From positions 163,182,296 through 163,246,295 of the forward strand of contig NC_089492.1 in the NCBI RefSeq assembly GCF_036850765.1: a stretch of DNA of 64,000 nt. The letters are read 5' to 3'. Shown here piece by piece: positions 36,371-48,808 of this stretch. Position numbers and translations under genes: made by a program. The stretch's first letter is position 1. Every line of letters starts with the position of its first letter. The notes under the pieces were generated by a model. That model worked only from the letters and a program-made list of their open reading frames with translations, had not been told where the DNA came from and did no database searches. This DNA is from Saccopteryx bilineata. Its lineage: Eukaryota; Chordata; Mammalia; Chiroptera; Emballonuridae.

Positions 36371-36598
36371 AGGGTAGCGAGGCTCTTGATGGTGGATTTG
36401 TTTCTATGGGATAGCCTGCTAGGCGGTTATGCAGTCCTGATGGATTAGGACGGAGCTCCCTTGGCTTCCATGCGCTTGGTTGAGCAAAGCCCGCGCCCGC
36501 AGCCACGAGGAATGCACGGCGAATTCGTAGGGTTTGGGAATTTTTGCGGCCAAAGAAATGAATCTATGTTGGGCTGAGCCCCGGAGATGGGTGCCTGT

Positions 36599-36640
36599 CC
36601 ACTTCTCTCTCTCTCTCTCTTTTTCTCTCTTTCACTCTCT
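36599..36640. repeat. (CT)n/(GA)n microsatellite
   Basis: A run of CT units followed by TTTCTCTC variants. On the minus strand it gives GAGA repeats. Confidence 0.9.
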
Positions 36641-37019
36641 TTCGGAGAGGTTATCATGGCAGCCACCTCCTGAGCCAGGAACCTAAAGGGACCGCCACGT
36701 CCCCCACGGAGCTCCCTACACCCCTTGGAGTGGGCCCGGAGGGGAGGGGGGTCAAGCCAGAAGACTGGGCCTCTCTCAAACCTTGGCGGTCTTTACTTTC
36801 CTGGTGAGACCAAGTGCGCAAAGTTACCTCGATTGCACTTGATCTGAGTTGTCTCTGCGTGGCCATTTCTAATAGTTTAAAGCTCAGATTTTCCTGCCTG
36901 AGCAGGATGGGTTAACACTTCCAAGAGCGTGCCTGCTTTTCCTACCCTGGATTCCACGTCTCCTCAGCCGCCCACGGGACTGTTACTTCCAATAAGAAAG
37001 CTGTCACCCCCTGAACTGG

Positions 37020-37110
37020 GCAACATGGTGTGATTATCCTCACTTCTAGATAAGAAAACCACGGTCCCTAAAACGTCGTCAATTAGTCTTAGGTTCCTGA
37101 ACAACAAAGT
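37020..37110 (+). repeat. Possible MIR fragment
   Basis: 'gtgattatcctcacttctagataagaaaacc' resembles the MIR core 'attatccccattttacagatgaggaaac'. It is short and diverged. Confidence 0.4.
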
Positions 37111-37169
37111 TAGGACCCTTTACCCAAGTCACCTAGAAAACTGTGTTCTTCCCACTGCCTTGGGCGTGA

Positions 37170-37815
37170 GTCCACCCTCCTCGCACTCCCTTCTCCCGCC
37201 CGTCACTCGAGGTTATCGCCCTGGCAGCTGGAGCTGTGCACAGCGCCCTCGCGGCGCGCGCCGGGCATCTCACCTCAGCCTGGCAGGTGCAGAGGTGGCG
37301 GGTGCAGCAGCCGTAGGTCGTCCGGCCGAAGGGCAGGAGAAGGCTGGCCGCCTCTTTCTGCTGCCCGGTGGCTGAGGGGGCAGAGAAGGGGGGGAGCAGG
37401 GCTGGGGAAGCAGCCGTCAGCGGGTCCCGGCCCCGCCTCCCCAACACAACGTCCAGGAAACCTCGGAACTTTCCATTGTTTGAGGAGCTTCACTAAACAA
37501 ATCGTCCCTATAACTATGGGGCTACGCAGAAGAGCGGATAACTGGAAGGTTAGGGAGAAGAGCGAGCCGGGCGGGCTTCGGAGGAGCCCATGCCCAGAGC
37601 CTGGCCGCTGGGGGGTGTGACCTGAAGCCCTGCACCGCCAGGGCGCCTCCGGGAGCACCGAGCACAGTGCTTGGGTGCTTCCCGGAGCTGCGCTCAGCGC
37701 GCTAAGCCCAGGCGTCGAGGCCCCGGGAGGAGGGGGGTCCAGGCCTGCCTTTTGGGTTCCAGGCGGGCAAGGGACGGGAGTCAGGCAGAAGCGGGTTCCC
37801 AGGAGAACCGGAGTT
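37170..37815. promoter_or_regulatory. CpG island 13.5 kb upstream of TBX15
   Basis: Two CpG-dense blocks (37170-37450 and 37560-37810) lie here. Overlapping ORFs up to 191 codons on both strands have proline/glycine/arginine-rich composition expected by chance. Confidence 0.55.
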
Positions 37816-38399
37816 CCTTGGACAACCGGGTGCCGGACTACCTGCCCCAAGCTCCAGGTTTCCCAATATTTGTTGCGATCCGAAGCTTCTCCTTCCTTGT
37901 CTGCACATAAGTTACACTCTCGTACCCCTAGATACTTGCTTTCCTATCTCTGCAAATCTCGCGCACCTCACTTTGCCTGAAACGCGCCTTCCTGCAGCAT
38001 GCACTACCTTCACCCCACCCCGCCCTTGGAGGCGGATTCTCAAGAGGCCCGGGTACCCTGACCGCGAATTTTCTATACCTTTCACTCCACTGAGTAAATA
38101 TCCGGCAGCCTTCTCTCGGAAAACAGCCGCTGTGGGCGTGGGCCCGACTCATGGGGCGAGCTAATCTTGCACAGGCCTCTCGATTACCGAGTCGACATTT
38201 CTCATTTGTTAACCTAGGGCTTTGGGGGCAGCCTAGAAGATTTTTATGGTTCCTGGAACCCGTCAACGGTGGCGCCCATTCGGAGAGCATTTGCTTTGAA
38301 TCCTGCCACCTAAGCCTCTGAACACCAGAGCAAGGTCCGATAGTCTTTCTGTCCATCTAGCCACTTTTTCTTCTTGCCGGACTGGTTTCTGCTGGGTGA

Positions 38400-40200
38400 T
38401 TAACGACCCCAGATAGTGTAAGGAATTCGGCTTCTCAAGCTCAGCATTTTCAATTCCTTAATTTGTCCCTAGGTGACCGTTAGCAAGCGCGGCTGTAGAT
38501 CACTCAGGGGCGGGTCAGGTACAGTGAGTAGCTGATTCAACACTGTTGAGTTAAGGTTTGGTTTCGGTTTTTTTAAAGGCGACTCAGAAAGCAGCCCCTG
38601 GAGAACTTCAAGAAGGCGTTAGTCAGCAGGCTATGGAGGTCCTTGTGCTAGACTAGCCTTTGGGTTGTCACCACCCTCATTCTTTATAAACTGTAAAGTG
38701 CTAGCAAATGGCAAAGTCCCTGTGGGCCTTAGCGTCTGATGTAGGTGGGGCAGACAGGTAAGAAAAGGGAGGATGCCTGGTGTCCTGCCCCAAATCCAAG
38801 GTCTCACCAGGAGAACTGCACTCGCTCAGGGTCAAGCCTGTTCTTGGAACCTACTTACCACGGAGCTGCCCCAGAGGCAATGGGCTTGATATTTTTCTAG
38901 CTGTTTAAGTTAGAAACAAGTTAGACTCCCCTCCACCTCTGAAAGGAGTTTGCTTCCCCTCCCCCCAATCTCACTCTGAGCCCTGATCACAACTCATCTC
39001 ATTTTAAAAAGGGACGTTATCCCTTCTGGGGGCTGTGGGGGGGGGGGGGCTGGAAGCAGGGTATGAAACTTTCCAGGTTGTCCAAATAACAGTCATAGTT
39101 TCTTTGGCAGCTTTGGCTTTAGTGGAGCTTTTGAAGTATTTTTCCTGTCCTTGCCCCTCCTTCCTGATGCTACAGGCAGCTGCCCTGGGGGCAAAAGCAT
39201 TAGAGACTCTCTCTTTGGGGACCTGCAGACTCCCAATGCTAAGAGGAGTTTGAGGGGAGAGGTGGGAGATGAAAAAGGGGAGAACAGAGGAAAAGAGGGA
39301 AGGGAGGAGTCTTTGTTCTTGTTTTCCGGAGTCTTTTTTGCCTCTGCTCAGAGGGGGCAGAAATGAATTGGCTTCCTCCCCTGCTGTGACAGGGTGGCTG
39401 CTCCTTCCAGACTCAGAAACCATCTGGGGAGGCAGGAGGAACCGGGAAATCAGTAGTATCCTCTAGGTGGCAGCAGGCTGGCTGGGGCACCAAAGAAGAT
39501 CCCCCAAGTCCCTCAAAGGGATAAAGCTTGGAGACCACTGGACGGCAAGAGTGACACCCAGTGAGCTCCAAAGTCCTGGCACTGGACTCTCTTCTTGGAA
39601 GCAACCGGTTTGTAATTTCTGAAGTCACACACTATTGTGATAAAATATGCTTTTGTAAAACAAACCTAGAGCCGTGAGACTAGTTTCAGCCAGATTGGGA
39701 ACAGTGGCTTTTGTACTTCCTGGAACTAGCCATCCCCTCCAAAATTAAGACCCCAAGCTTTCCTGAGAACTGTGAAAATTCCCACTGAGGCTGAGTTGGT
39801 TACCAGGAGCGACCTGCCTGTTTGCAAGCCTGTGAAACCCAAGCAGTATACCACCTAGAGAGAATATAAAGGAATGTGGGGATTGCAGGGTGAAATCAGC
39901 CTATATAGAAACATGAGTGTGATCTGAGAGGGAAGTAAGAATGTGACCAAAGAAATGCATTTGCTTTTACTGGCTGACTGACAGGCTTTGGTAGGGGTTG
40001 GATACATTTAGCAACTGGTTGAAGAGATCTGCACCTCAGCCAGGGACAGGAGGGAGAAGGGTGCTCAGGAGAACTTAAAGGCAAAAAGAGACAGATACAG
40101 AAAATTCCCCTATATTCTGGGCACACAATATTTTGTCACATATATATTACATATGCCTCTACCAGCTTATTTAGTGAAGAAAAAAAACCTTGCCTTGTAC
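38400..40200. other. 5' flank without recognisable genes
   Basis: Nothing recognised apart from a 13-base G run at 39037-39049. Confidence 0.45.
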
Positions 40201-40204
40201 AGAA

Positions 40205-40420
40205 TAAATATACACATGAGTTCATTCATTCTCTCAACAAATAATCATTGAATGTTTACCACATGCAGGGCATTTTAGTAAGCTCTCCTTTGCAACAACA
40301 GAAAAAAAGTGTGTCTGAGCACAAATTCATCCAGCAAGTTCTGATTTGGCCCCATGGCAAGTTTGTGGAACTTTCAGCTCAGAACAATCAGTGATGGGGC
40401 TTACATTTCAGAATATACAC
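40205..40420 (-). repeat. L2 3'-end fragment
   Basis: 'gttcattcattctctcaacaaataatcattgaatgtttaccacatgcaggg' followed by 'ggggcttacatttcag' is the reverse complement of the L2 3' end. Confidence 0.6.
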
Positions 40421-41699
40421 ACACATACTTTGGGTCATTGCCAGAGGTGGTAATGAGTCTGCAGGTGCCCAAAGAGTTCACACTTTTCCTCATGTGCAGT
40501 TGTGGAGGTGAGGGAGGGACAGTCTTGAGCTCCAACTTCCAGTCCTACTTTAAGGGAAATGCCGAGAAGCAGAATACGATAAATCCTTTTTAAATAATAC
40601 TTTCCATTCCTAAAGCCTGTTCCCCTTCCAGGAGCATTCTTAGAAGCTTGGGAATCACAAACTCTGCAGCCAAAGGATTTCTTTGCAGTGCATATGGCAG
40701 ACAGGAAAAATTGATTTAGAACAATTTCCATAGGTGCACACTTCAGTAGCATGTTCACACAGACACACATGATGCAAATAACACGTTAGTTCATTACTAT
40801 ACAAATTCATTTGCACGGTGTAAGCATACAAAAAAAAAAGACAGAACAGGAGGAGGATGTATTCTGAAATTATACAGGTAGGCTTAAAATTAAAAATATT
40901 ATTTAAAGTCATTTTCATGTGCTCTCACCAACTTATCTGCTTTATCAGTGTAACCAGCCCACCAGACACTAGCCTGGACGTATATCATCCATCCAGTGTC
41001 CTATGACTTCATGGCAGAGTCCATTAAAATTAGATCAACACTCCCTGGTATCCAATGCTCAGACCCTCTGAGACCTACCGGAGGCTTTGTTCCTGAGCAG
41101 CGACTCTGAATTCTAAGATCCAAGCCAAGCAGAGAGGTACCAATACAGGGATTCGGTCTGATAAGTGCCTTTCTTTGTAGGGTCTCATGGGGGGGGGGGG
41201 ACGACAAAGAAGTGGAGAGGAAGGTAGAACGACCAAAAACATTGAAAAGCTGCAGTGGAAAATAATGCCGCTGGCGAGATGGGGGCAAAGGCGGAGGTGT
41301 GGATTGAACGCCACCCGGAATCATCGAGATGCGGCTGTGCTCATGCACACCCCGGCGAACGGCCAAGGCGGGTACAATTTTCCCAACGCAAAGGCATTGC
41401 GAACCAAAGCCTTTCCTTTTATGAATTCAGAGGACAGTGCAAAGGACTTCCGTAGAGCCCCTTCACCTTAGCTTTGTCTAGTAAAGTGGACAACGGAGAA
41501 AACTATCCAGCTCTATCAAGCTGCAAACATTTTCACTTTTATCTTGAAGAAGTGAAGCAAACGGCTTTTCTTTTTCTGAACATCGTTCTTATTTTTCCTT
41601 TTAGACTTTGGAAATGTAGCCTCGAATTGGAACGCATACAATCATTTCCATTGCACCTGTACAGTTGAGACACGCTCACAACCTTACAGCGTTGGATCG

Positions 41700-42400
41700 C
41701 TCAACTAACAACCTGCTGGCTACCACCTAGGGTGAGGCCGGGCCGAGAACTTCCTTCCCAGCCTAGGTTCAGCAGCTGGGCCCGCAGCGGTGCCGGAGGG
41801 TGCGAGAGGCAGCGAGGCTGTCTGCGGGCCGAGCCGCTCACCCGCGCCGGAGCAGGGAGGGAAAGGAGCCCCGCCGCTGCTCTGGCGCAGGAAGCGGGTG
41901 ATGCCAAGCGCACCCATCATAGCTCTGCGCTCTCCACGCATTGCGGAGGAGAATGGTGGCTTCTTCGTCGTCGGGCTTGGACCCCAACCAGCGAAGCGCA
42001 GGAGCTCCTTGCGCGCGACTCCGGCGTGTCGGTGATTGACGCAGACCAGGGTGCTCGCCTGCCTTTGTCCCAGGCGGGTAGCCGCCGCGGAGCTCGGGTG
42101 GGCTGCAAGGCGGGGGTGAGGGGGGGGGAGAAGAAAAATATAGCCTGGGGCCCGAGCTCCGGGCCAGGAACCCCTCGAAAACCAGCTCTGTGTCCAGGTG
42201 CGCCTCTCGGTTCAGTGGGCTTTGGGCTTGACGCCTCCAGCGAATTCACACGCTTGCGGACACGGAAGAGCCTTCGACGTAGGGACTCCCACGACCTGTG
42301 TGACCACTCGCGAGGTGTCCGAGCAGAGGCTCGTCCACTTCCCCGGCCTCCCGCGATCTCCCACGTGCGCAGGCTGTGAGGGTGTGTACCGTCCGCGAGG
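41700..42400. promoter_or_regulatory. CpG island 18 kb upstream of TBX15
   Basis: CpG-dense sequence with GC boxes (GGGCGG-like words). A 215-codon plus-strand ORF covers it but has no recognisable domain. It could be a distal promoter or regulatory island. Confidence 0.55.
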
Positions 42401-42539
42401 AGGGGAAGGCGTCCTCGCCTTTATTTCTAGGGGAGTTGAAGGTTTAAGGCACCCCTTCCATCTTAAGCCAGGCATTTACCTTCTTCTGAAGGAAACAAAA
42501 ATGCCATTTTGAGCTTTTAATTTTTTCCCCCCAGATTTT

Positions 42540-43600
42540 GAAAAGCGACGCCCTCTTCCCTTTTTCCAACAAGGGCCTGCTCCGCAGGACACAACTTCCG
42601 GAGAAATGGGCGCGCGCGCTGAATTCCGTGGAGTCTGCCGGAGGGGCGCAGGCGCAGTTCGCGCCGCGCGAAGGGCTTGGAGTCCTGGGCCGAGGCGGCC
42701 TCCCGAGGGGGCTCGTGGTGGAGGCCGAGACCGGGCGCTCCAGTAGCCCATTCGCTCCCAGTTCCCCCGCTCGGTATTTCTCCCTCGTGAAAGAGCCTCC
42801 TCCTGACTTGTGAGGGTGCCCAAGGTCAAGCCTTGGGGAAGTCATCCCTCCTGAATCAGAGGTTTCCCGCTGCTGTTTCGTGGAGCGAGGATCTGGCTTT
42901 GTTTCGGACGGGCTCGGTGCTCTTGGGTTTCCTTTACACTCTACCAGCTCGCACGCCCGGCTGCACGAGCGTTCAGTCGGTTTTTGGGCTGCCTGGCACA
43001 CGTGCACACGAAGGGACACATTGTATACTAAGGACAGATGCACACTAAGGGACAAAATCCTCCAGGCCGTGCGATTTCAACCACGGCCTGGGGGAGGCCA
43101 CGGTTGTCTTTCACGGATTTTATCTGATGGCACTTGAAGGTCTCAGGGGCTTCTAATGCTAAGCCTTGAGTGGGGAAGAGCGCGAGGGTGTCGGACAGTC
43201 TCATGGCCTGACTGCGAAGAGTGAAGCCAGTGAGCCCGGATCCGCGACCCGGGGCTCCTCCCCGGGCCAAACCAAGGAGCGCACGCGTGAACCGAGCTCA
43301 GAAGTCCTGTGGCCGCAGCGCCTTGAGGGGCAGACCTGGGAGCCGAGCCCGCGTCTGCCCGGTTGGAGTCGAGGAGCGCCCTGCAGGGGCCAGAGCGGGG
43401 GAGGGGGGGGCACAGAATCCATAGGACTGGCATCGCGTGGCGGCTCGGGGAGGCGGGAGCGTGTGTGCGCACGCGGGGACGGAGCGGGGGCGCGGTAAGT
43501 TTCCGAAATGCGGGGAATCCCGGACTCTGGCTCTCGCCATCCGCGCTGTCGTCGTTTGAATCCCAGGACCACAAGTCTGCGGCCCGCACCCCGCCGCCTC
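42540..43600. promoter_or_regulatory. CpG island 19-20 kb upstream of TBX15
   Basis: A further pair of CpG-dense blocks (about 42590-42790 and 43170-43600) ends the GC-rich domain. ORFs here overlap on both strands in several frames, as expected from stop-codon-poor GC-rich DNA. Confidence 0.55.
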
Positions 43601-44779
43601 TCAGCTTCTGAGGCTTTACATTTCAAAGGCCCAAAGGACTTTTGTGACTCCAAAATTCTTGCTCATTCTCCTAGCTGATTGAGGAGGTGTAAGGCTCTGT
43701 TTCTAAACCGCCTTCCCCACTTTGCCCTTTTTTCTCACCCCTCAACCTCGGGTAAAGAAACTGAGCACATCCAGGAGGGGAAAAAGGAATAGTAAAATTC
43801 ATGCTAGAATGAGGCCACTTAAGTCACAAGACTGCCCCCAGGTGATGGTTTTCGGCAATAACATGTGTGGGCAACTTGCAGTCGCTTTCTCTCTTTTGAG
43901 CCAAAGTCATCTGTGGTAGAAGTTATTGAATCCAAACGTTTACATTAATCTCCCAAGAAATGGAGTAATGGCCCTGAGAAACCTCCTTCCCACAGACGCT
44001 GAGAAATTGTTCATTTGTCTTTCTAGCCTCACTACCATTGACATTTGATAATTGCAATTTCAAAATCAAACTTCCCTCTCCCCAAGGTGCAGACCTGCTC
44101 CCACCCATCCCCTTTTCTTCTTCTTCCTCTCACCCCCCTCCAAGCCCCCTTCTCCGTTGTTTCCTCCCCTGAAACAATAGCACTCTGCTGGAGTCAGTCT
44201 GATGATATAATCCTTAAGGCATTCAAGGGCAGACGAAGGGCCAAGCTATCAAAGGGTTCAGCTTCTTCTTTCTTTAAAGCTGTTTACTATTCAGGAAATT
44301 TGGTAATTATTTTTTTTCTTCATGTAGTGGCATTACCCTCTTCCTTTTGATATTAGATCCTCCACGAGCTCCTAGCTTCATGCTGTAGAGACAGGAGAAA
44401 GATGAAGGGGCTGAATTCTGCACCAGAATGTAATTTTCCTTTATGTCATCATTGCTGCTAAAGACCAGCTGAGGGCTTCCAACAGCACAGGAACCCTGGA
44501 GCAAGCAGTCCTCAAATTTCCAGGGGCAGAAGAGAGTGCCAATTTCATTTATTCTTTTACACCACAAACTTGGTTTTTTCCCACCTCATTCCACTAAAAT
44601 ATGTTCAGCACTTTACAGTAGGATGGAAAAGGCACATCAGGAGGGGAAAGGGAAAGTAACCAAATTTTAATAAATCATTTGTTGAGAATGCTTCACAATG
44701 AATCATGTTTTTGTTTTGGAGGAATGTTATTGATTAGTATTAATAGCCTTGATATGTTATCGTGTTTGCCAAGGTTTTC

Positions 44780-44850
44780 CCTGTGCCCAGCATAGTGCCT
44801 TGCTCATAACAGACAGCACTTAATAAATATTTGTAGACTGTTTGTAGAAT
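44780..44850 (+). repeat. L2 3'-end fragment
   Basis: 'cccagcatagtgccttgctcataacag' then 'cacttaataaatatttgtagactg' matches the L2 3' terminus. Confidence 0.65.
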
Positions 44851-45440
44851 GAATGGACAAATTGTTTTGAGAAGTATAAAGCAAAGGAATACAAAAAGAA
44901 TTAGATATTTAGCTCCACTTAATTAAAAACCTCTTCACAATCCATTTTTTGAGAGAATCTATCCTACAAAGCAAGACTATTTTTGCTAGTTTGGGAGGGG
45001 CTAACCATGTTTAAATACGTTTAAGTTTTGTTTCCCAGACTAAACTGTAACATACAGATCGGAGACTGGATCCTTGGATTGTATACAATGTCTTGCATAT
45101 TGCTGGGTACACTGATCCACCATCCTGAGTATGGTGAAAGGGAAGACTCAACATGGAAAATGTGAACAAAAAATTAATGTGCAGGTACCCTTTGGGGCAA
45201 TGCCAGGTCTCCCAGTGGAGGAGCAGTAGTGGTCCGTCCAGTGGCAGGGAAATTTCTGTTCAGATCTCCTTCAATTGGGTCATATCTCCTCCTGCCCAAA
45301 TTATCTTTAAAACCAACATCCTTGCCTCCTGGCTTTCCCAGATTAGGCTAGGAAAGCATAAAGCATAGAGAGGGGGATGAGCTCAGCTGAGGATGACTTC
45401 CATGTTACCTTTCACCACACTCCTCCACCCATAGCATTTT

Positions 45441-45774
45441 GTTTGTTTGTTTTGTTTTTCAGAGACAGAGAGAGGGATAGACAGGGACAGACAGGCAGGA
45501 ATGGGGAGATGAGAAGCATCAATCATTAGTTTTTCATTGTGTGTTGCAACACCTTAGTTGTTCATTGATTGCTTTCTCATATGTGCCTTGACCGTGGGCC
45601 GTCAGCAGACCGAGTGACCCCTTGCTTGAGCCAATGACCTTGGGCTCAAGCTGGTGAGCTTTTGCTCAAACCAGATGAGCCTGCGCTCAAGCTGGAGACC
45701 TCGGCATCTCGAACCTGGGTCTTCTGCATCCCAGTCTGAAGCGCTATCCTGTCTGCACCACTGCCTGGTCAGGC
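45441..45774 (-). mobile_element. Rhin-like SINE with target duplication
   Basis: On the minus strand it reads from GGCCTGACCAGGCAGTGGTG to the CT-rich 3' end with 'gatgcttctcat'. A 13-bp duplication, CCCATAGCATTTT, lies at 45428-45440 and 45775-45787. Confidence 0.92.
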
Positions 45775-46149
45775 CCCATAGCATTTTTAGCTGCTGTGTT
45801 GTAAGCTATGATAATTGGTTAGCTCAGTGGGTTTGTGTGGGCACTAATGAGATCATTGCAAAAATTCTGCCCACTTGGTTGCTTGTCAATTTGGCCATTT
45901 CCAAGCACTTCCATGATAGCCTTTCCTATGTTATTTGACCAAAGGGAACTGGGGAGCCATCTTTAATTTCCTTATAGGAGATTGTTTTTTTGAAAAGGTA
46001 TGCTAGTTGGATTTTCCCACAGGAGCCAAGGCATAAACATAGGTTTATGTGTCTGTGACTATGTAGTAAAAAAGACATAAAAACCGTTTTCCAGGAGATT
46101 TCTGTTTTCTATGTCTTTTTATTTTTTTGTTTAAATTTTCCCTAAGGTA

Positions 46150-46180
46150 AGCCCAGGCCAGGTAGCTCAGTTGGTTAGAG
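46150..46180 (+). mobile_element. VES-like SINE, left part (split by a hAT element)
   Basis: The head AGCCCAGGCCAGGTAGCTCA with A box GTTGGTTAGAG stops abruptly at 46180 and resumes at 47161 with GCAATGTCCTG. Confidence 0.85.
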
Positions 46181-47152
46181 CAGTGTTTTTCAACCAGTGT
46201 GCCGTGAGACATGGTCAGGTGTGCCGTGGGGAAATTAAACATGGGTCCCCAAACTACAGCCCGCGTGCCGGATACGGCCCGCAGAGGCTATTTATCCAGC
46301 TTGCCGCCAGCCGCCTCCATCCGAACATAAACATTCCCCTCACAATCCCTCCAACTATCAGCGACAGGAAGAGTGGAGGCACAGGGAACGCTCACTGACC
46401 AATCACCTTCTAGGATTCATCCCGACCACTAGTGATGAACCAATAGTAGGCCGCCTCTCATCCACACCCAGGAAGGTCCCCGCTCGGGCTGCTGTGCACT
46501 TGTCATTGTGTGGCCGCGGCGAGTAGTTGAAGCTGCTACTCCTCCCCATGGTCCCGATTTCTAATCCTGGTCAGGACTAGAGGTAAATGTTGCCACCACT
46601 AGATGAAGCCTCAGCCTCAGCTGGTTATGTCTATCCTGATGGTGTATATAGATATTTGACCTTTTTCTTTTTAAAAGAGGCCCCCACAGAGGGTGATATA
46701 CAATGCATCACAATGTTATCTAACTTTAAAGCTAAAGTTTGCTGATCTTCCTTTGGACAGTTTTTGGTTCTGTTGCCAAGGAGTTCCCCATTCTGGCCAA
46801 CAAAACTATTTTGATATTGCTCCCATTTTCAACCACATATCTATGTGAGCTGAGCTTCTCAAGCTTGACTGCGATAAAAACTAAAAACAGAGAGACACTG
46901 AGAACTGTTGAGGAAGAGCTTCGTGTGTGTCTTTCTACCATTCCTGCCAGGATATCCCTTTTGCGTTCATCGAAACAAGCCCAGGTTTCACACTAAGTGA
47001 GTATAAATACATTTAGAAACTATATTATTAACTATATGTATAATATGTATTGTGTTAGAGTGTCATTTTGTGTCATTTTGGTAGGTGGTGTGCCCCAGGA
47101 TTTTGTAAATGTAAAAAATGTGCCACGGCTCAAAAAACGTTGAAAATCACTG
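46181..47152 (+). mobile_element. hAT DNA transposon copy inserted in a SINE
   Basis: The left end is CAGTGTTTTTCAACC and the right end, reverse-complemented, is CAGTGATTTTCAACG, typical hAT termini. The 8-bp target duplication is GGTTAGAG (46173-46180) and AGTTAGAG (47153-47160), one mismatch. At 972 bp it is an internally deleted copy of an autonomous element, since it keeps the end of a transposase gene. The stretch at 46240-46310 resembles the left end of the MITE at 48809, so the copy may be a mosaic. Confidence 0.88.
46739..46999 (+). pseudogene. hAT transposase C-terminal remnant
   Basis: The 85-residue frame holds the hAT C-terminal dimerisation block: [20 protein letters not shown], then [20 protein letters not shown], and an end KQAQVSH. 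In intact relatives (ZBED/SCAND3-like and Charlie transposases) LCExxFSxLTxIKTKxR is the conserved core. The zinc finger and catalytic DDE residues are absent, so it cannot encode an active transposase. Confidence 0.82.
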
Positions 47153-47160
47153 AGTTAGAG

Positions 47161-47312
47161 CAATGTCCTGATATGCCAAAATTGTAGGTTCAATACCTGG
47201 TTAGGGCACATACAGCAATCAACCAATGAATGCATGAATAAGTGGAACAACAAATCAATGTTTCTTTCTCTCTTTCTTTCTCTCAAGTCAATAACTGTTT
47301 TAAAAAATAAAT
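47161..47312 (+). mobile_element. VES-like SINE, right part
   Basis: The rest of the SINE split at 46180: B box GGTTCAATACCTGGTTAGGG, 'gcacatacagcaatcaaccaatgaatgc', a CT stretch and an A-rich tail. Confidence 0.85.
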
Positions 47313-47325
47313 TTTCCCAAATGCC

Positions 47326-47515
47326 TTACCTGTGGTGGTGCAGTGGATAAAGTATTGACCTGGTACCCTGAGGTGACTCACCGGTTCAAAACCCCAGGCT
47401 TGCCTGGTGAAGGCACATAGAGGAAGAAGCTGTGGCTTGATGCTTCCTGCTCCTCCCACCTCCTTGTCTCCCTCTCACACTCCTCTAAAATCAATAAAAT
47501 ATTTTAGAAAATAAT
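47326..47515 (+). mobile_element. Rhin-like SINE, internally shortened
   Basis: The head 'CTGTGGTGGTGCAGTGGATA' with 'aagtattgacctgg' and B box CCGGTTCAAAACCCC is followed by 'gaaggcacatagagg', 'ggcttgatgcttcctgc' and an A-rich tail. Confidence 0.8.
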
Positions 47516-48808
47516 AAATAAAATTTCCCAAAGACAAAGATAAGCACCCAAGATCAAGTTGTTCATCATGTCCCTGTGGCTTTCCAGAAACACCTTCTGC
47601 TTGCTTGAACCATCTCATTAACACTCTTTACTTAGATATAAAGCACAATCCACAAACATTTAAAATGCTGGCCTTCCTACCAATGAATAGTTGATCCTTG
47701 ATTCCTCATTATGTTTCTGCCTTAGCGTGTACAACAGTCTCAAATATTTGAATTGAATATTTGCTAAATTAGAAGGCAAACAATGTTGGGTTTGATCTGA
47801 GATCCACCAAATCAGAAGTATTTTCCATCTCAGCCACACATCCTGTGTGTTATCTCATGATGGTGAATAGTAACTGTCACTAAGGCTAGGTTCTTTCCTT
47901 TGATCAGTTCTAAACCATTTTTTTTTTAAGGATTCAAAGATTGAAAGCTGACTAGAAAGTAATGGGGCTGATATATATTTTTAAATACCAGAATTTATTC
48001 AAATTGGAGTTGTCTTTCAAAGAAGTTACCCTGGGGTTCTGTATGTTATTCAAATGATAGCTAAAAACATTTTTGGAATGCCTCTCTTGGAAATGGCTTC
48101 GGGGATAGTTTACCAGCCACATGAAAGACCACATCATCACTTACTCTTTCCTCCCTGCCAACTGACATGGGTGCTCGCCTGGAAACCAAAGCTGCCCATA
48201 CTAAAGAACTAATCCTATGTTAGGCATGTCAGGTGCAGAACAGTGTCTTTGCCTAGAGAGAAAGTGTGTCACTTCAATAGTATCCCTATGACAGAATACA
48301 CAGCAAGCAAAGTGGTGACCCAGAGCAAGTGTCCCAACTACAACCTGTGACTCCAGACCTCTGGAACAAAGCAGCACCAGGAATCAGAGCAGATTCCTAG
48401 AGGAGGTACCCATACTGGGGGCACCTGGATATTCTGGTCCCTTGTTTGAGAGAGAGAGTTTTTTCTAGGACAGCATTCCTAGTTTGTTAAGACATTCTAA
48501 GAAGGCCTCAGAGGAATTGGGCTAATTACCTGTCAGATAATTAGAGGGCCTTCTCAAGCCCTTTAATTAAAACAACAAAAAACAAATGATTTAGATTAGG
48601 GATCATACTAGTAAAGCTGAACAAATGGACTTAAAAAGTTTGTTGATGGCTTAAATGATGATAGAGCATCTATGGGTTAAGAAATAATAGTCCAATGACC
48701 AACCACAGGTTTCTGAATGCTTCCAACATAATCCTCCAAAGTGCAGACCAAGGACACTCCATGCTCACTGCTCAGCCCAGGTCTATCAGCAGCCGGGATG
48801 TACTAGAG

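Noticed and set aside
41732..42379. 215-codon plus-strand ORF
   Set aside because: Same reason: CpG-island composition, overlapping frames on the other strand and no recognised motif.
42444..43055. 203-codon minus-strand ORF
   Set aside because: Composition-driven open frame in a CpG-rich block; no splice-supported structure or homology that I recognise.
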